From Petrosia ficiformis (lineage: Eukaryota > Porifera > Demospongiae > Haplosclerida > Petrosiidae): a stretch of DNA of 64,000 bases. Made by a program: the position numbers and the translations under genes. The notes under the pieces are model-generated. The model had not been told where the DNA came from. It made no database searches and saw only the letters and a list, made by a program, of their open reading frames with translations. The stretch covers positions 62,555,537-62,619,536 of the forward strand of contig OX345636.1 in NCBI GenBank assembly GCA_947044365.1. Direction: 5' to 3'. Position 1 is the stretch's first letter. Each line of letters begins with the position of its first letter. This document shows positions 62,530 through 64,000 of the stretch, one piece after another.

Positions 62530-62830
62530 AGTCTTGCCCCCCTTGGGAATTTGGTTGCCCAAAAATATTTTTAATGTTAATAGTTAGCTAAATACAACTA
62601 TTTTGGGTTTAGATTCCAAAAATAGTATCTCAAACAGTTACATCAATGAGGTCTAAAAATGCACCAGAAATGACCTCAGAGAGTCTAACACCAAAAAAAT
62701 CCCTGGGGGACCATGCCCCCAAACCCCCGTAGGCAGTTCGTGTGCAGACCACACCAACCCTATACATCGCCCCCCCCCCCCCCCCCCCCCAAAGTTCTCA
62801 ACATTCTACTTTTGCCCCCCATGACAATTT
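62530..62830. other. unrecognised insertion near a poly-C tract in gag
   Basis: About 290 bp with no gag similarity, bounded by TTGCCCCCC-like direct repeats at each end and containing about 22 consecutive C at 62769-62790. Probably another small insertion. Confidence 0.45.
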
Positions 62831-62832
62831 TT

Positions 62833-63368
62833 CTAAATGAAAGCCTGCTTAGGACCTGTTACTGTTCTTCTATTGCCTCTCTCTTGCAAATTTGTTTGGG
62901 CTGTTTCGAGAGCATCAAGTTGTAGGTGTCGGTATAAAACAATGTCTCTTATACTTAATACCAGTCTGTCACGAATCATTTCGGTTTTCATATCACTGTA
63001 GTTGCAACTTTCCGCTAGTTTGTACAGCTCCATGATATACTGTTCTGCTGATTCACCTTCAAGTCGATTTCTCCTATTAAACTTGGTCGTTCAAAAATAA
63101 TGTTCCTCCGAACTTTCAAGAAGGCATCAAGTTCCTCTATGACTGTATCATAGACCTTCCTCTCGACTTCAGTAATATTTGTTGATAATAAGAGTGCTTC
63201 AGCTTTTTCTCCCATACAGTAGAGTAATGTGCTGATTTGTTTAGATGCGTCATCGTTAGCTAGTCCAGATGCTACACGAAACTGTTCGAAGCGTCTCATC
63301 CATCTCGGCCAATCATTTGGATTTCGAAAGTTAAATAATTCTGGAGGTTGTAAATATAACTGGGCCAT
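62833..63368 (-). pseudogene. gag: gag domain
   Basis: Starts at a real ATG (63368) seven bases after the primer-binding site. 63368-63015 encodes the capsid-like part (NPNDWPRWMRRFEQFRVASG, KQISTLLYCMGEKAEALLLS). A frameshift at about 63060 moves to the frame 63033-62833 (MELYKLAESCNYSDMKTEMI, RDRLVLSIRD). Confidence 0.85.
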
Positions 63369-63386
63369 AGTACACCCCTGCGACCA

Positions 63387-63634
63387 TGTGTTATTATTGA
63401 CTTAACTCTCAAACGATTTCTTCTAAAACAAAATCATTTTGTATTTATACTTACTGGTAGCTAAATATAGAATGTACTAAATATAGAATAGCCATCTATC
63501 TTACATACATTATAAGGACTACAATAATTGGACAGAAGTACAAGATACTACAACAATTACAACAATATGTTAAATACTACAATAATATTTTATACAAAAC
63601 AATCATTACTAATTATTGTGAGTCATATTCCACA
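63387..63634 (-). repeat. 5' LTR
   Basis: 248 bp direct repeat of 57981-58225, followed by the second CAGGA. Confidence 0.95.
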
Positions 63635-63975
63635 CAGGATATTTTATGATTTGGAGATGTCAACTTATGTTGAATATAATTAGCTGATACTATATGATGC
63701 AAGTGGTATAATAGATAAGAGTTAAGATAATGACACTACAATGCTGTTGACACAAGTGGCTTTTTTATGCTGTTAATACAACTGGCTTTTAATATCCTGA
63801 ACTAAACTGTGCTAAATGTGGTGCTAGTTTTTTTCTGAATGATATAGAACATCATTATAAGTATAATTAAATAATAATTATATAATAGTTTGTATTGTGT
63901 GTATGATATAATTATCATGCAGTAACAGTAATACTATTATATTCAAACAACAAAGGGATATGCATGTATGTTTAA

Positions 63976-64000
63976 CCCTTTACTGGCAAATGACGTCTAC
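63976..64000. mobile_element. start of a second piggyBac-like copy, cut by the window edge
   Basis: TTAA at 63972-63975 is followed by CCCTTTACTGGCAAATGACG, closely matching the left end and subterminal motif of the element at 60572. Confidence 0.65.

Larger units (their letters stand above)
57981..63634 (-). mobile_element. Gypsy-type LTR retrotransposon, full length, coding-dead
   Basis: 5654 bp. LTRs at 57981-58225 (3') and 63387-63634 (5') start TG and end CA on the element strand; the 5-bp target duplication CAGGA is perfect (57976-57980 and 63635-63639). The primer-binding site follows the 5' LTR at 63375-63386 (TGGTCGCAGGGG on the minus strand). Order is gag, protease, RT, RNase H, integrase, which defines Gypsy/Ty3. 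The LTRs differ by about 9 substitutions and two small indels in 245 bp (about 4%), yet every domain is broken. It contains a piggyBac-like insertion, a 77-bp tandem expansion and an insertion near a poly-C tract. It lies in what should be an intron of the second kinase gene. Confidence 0.95.

Overview
The window reads as nuclear DNA of an animal, most likely a demosponge such as Amphimedon queenslandica. This is an inference: the DNA is strongly AT-rich, genes have short phase-consistent introns, two paralogous kelch / coiled-coil / TKL-kinase genes lie close together, a 2A-like peptide is present, and the transposon families (MULE, hAT MITEs, Crypton-type DUF3504, Gypsy, REL-endonuclease non-LTR) are typical of sponges and cnidarians. 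No tRNA, rRNA or CRISPR was seen. Exon boundaries were worked out by eye from splice signals and phase.

Layout. 1-25 kb is gene-poor: microsatellites, a small ORF with a 2A-like motif (2.8 kb), a candidate two-exon 63-codon gene (5.7-6.0 kb), a minus-strand ankyrin-repeat gene whose exons each hold about one repeat (6.8-17.5 kb), two orphan minus-strand exons (19.6 and 25.0 kb), three hAT-like MITEs, two foldback elements and a TIR element carrying a decayed RecQ-like helicase fragment (14.3-14.9 kb). 25.7-41.8 kb is repeat territory: an eight-copy tandem repeat, a ~9 kb satellite with higher-order structure, a degraded non-LTR retrotransposon, five copies of a ~330-bp repeat, a Gypsy gag fragment, a MULE 3' remnant and a second satellite.

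42.3-48.9 kb holds the best gene: a seven-exon, 885-residue protein with kelch repeats, a coiled coil enlarged by an in-frame 42-bp minisatellite, and a C-terminal TKL-type kinase. A paralogue lies in inverted orientation at 55.9-57.3 kb, and a kinase 3' fragment at 49.7-50.1 kb derives from that paralogue or a close relative. Between them is a transposon nest: an integrase fragment, a second RecQ-carrying TIR element inserted in one arm of a large palindrome, a Crypton-type pseudogene, a USP-like fragment whose catalytic Cys is Arg, and a frameshifted MULE transposase. 58.0-63.6 kb is a complete but coding-dead Gypsy-type LTR retrotransposon on the minus strand with matching 5-bp target duplications; it contains a piggyBac-like insertion and a 77-bp tandem expansion. 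A second copy of the piggyBac-like family starts at the window edge.

The most unusual signal is the pair of TIR elements (14339-14922 and 51264-51904). They share the terminus TAGTCTCG (one end altered), a stem inside each TIR, 9-bp target duplications (one diverged) and a fragment of the same part of a RecQ-like helicase. They look like non-autonomous members of one family related to a helicase-bearing DNA transposon.
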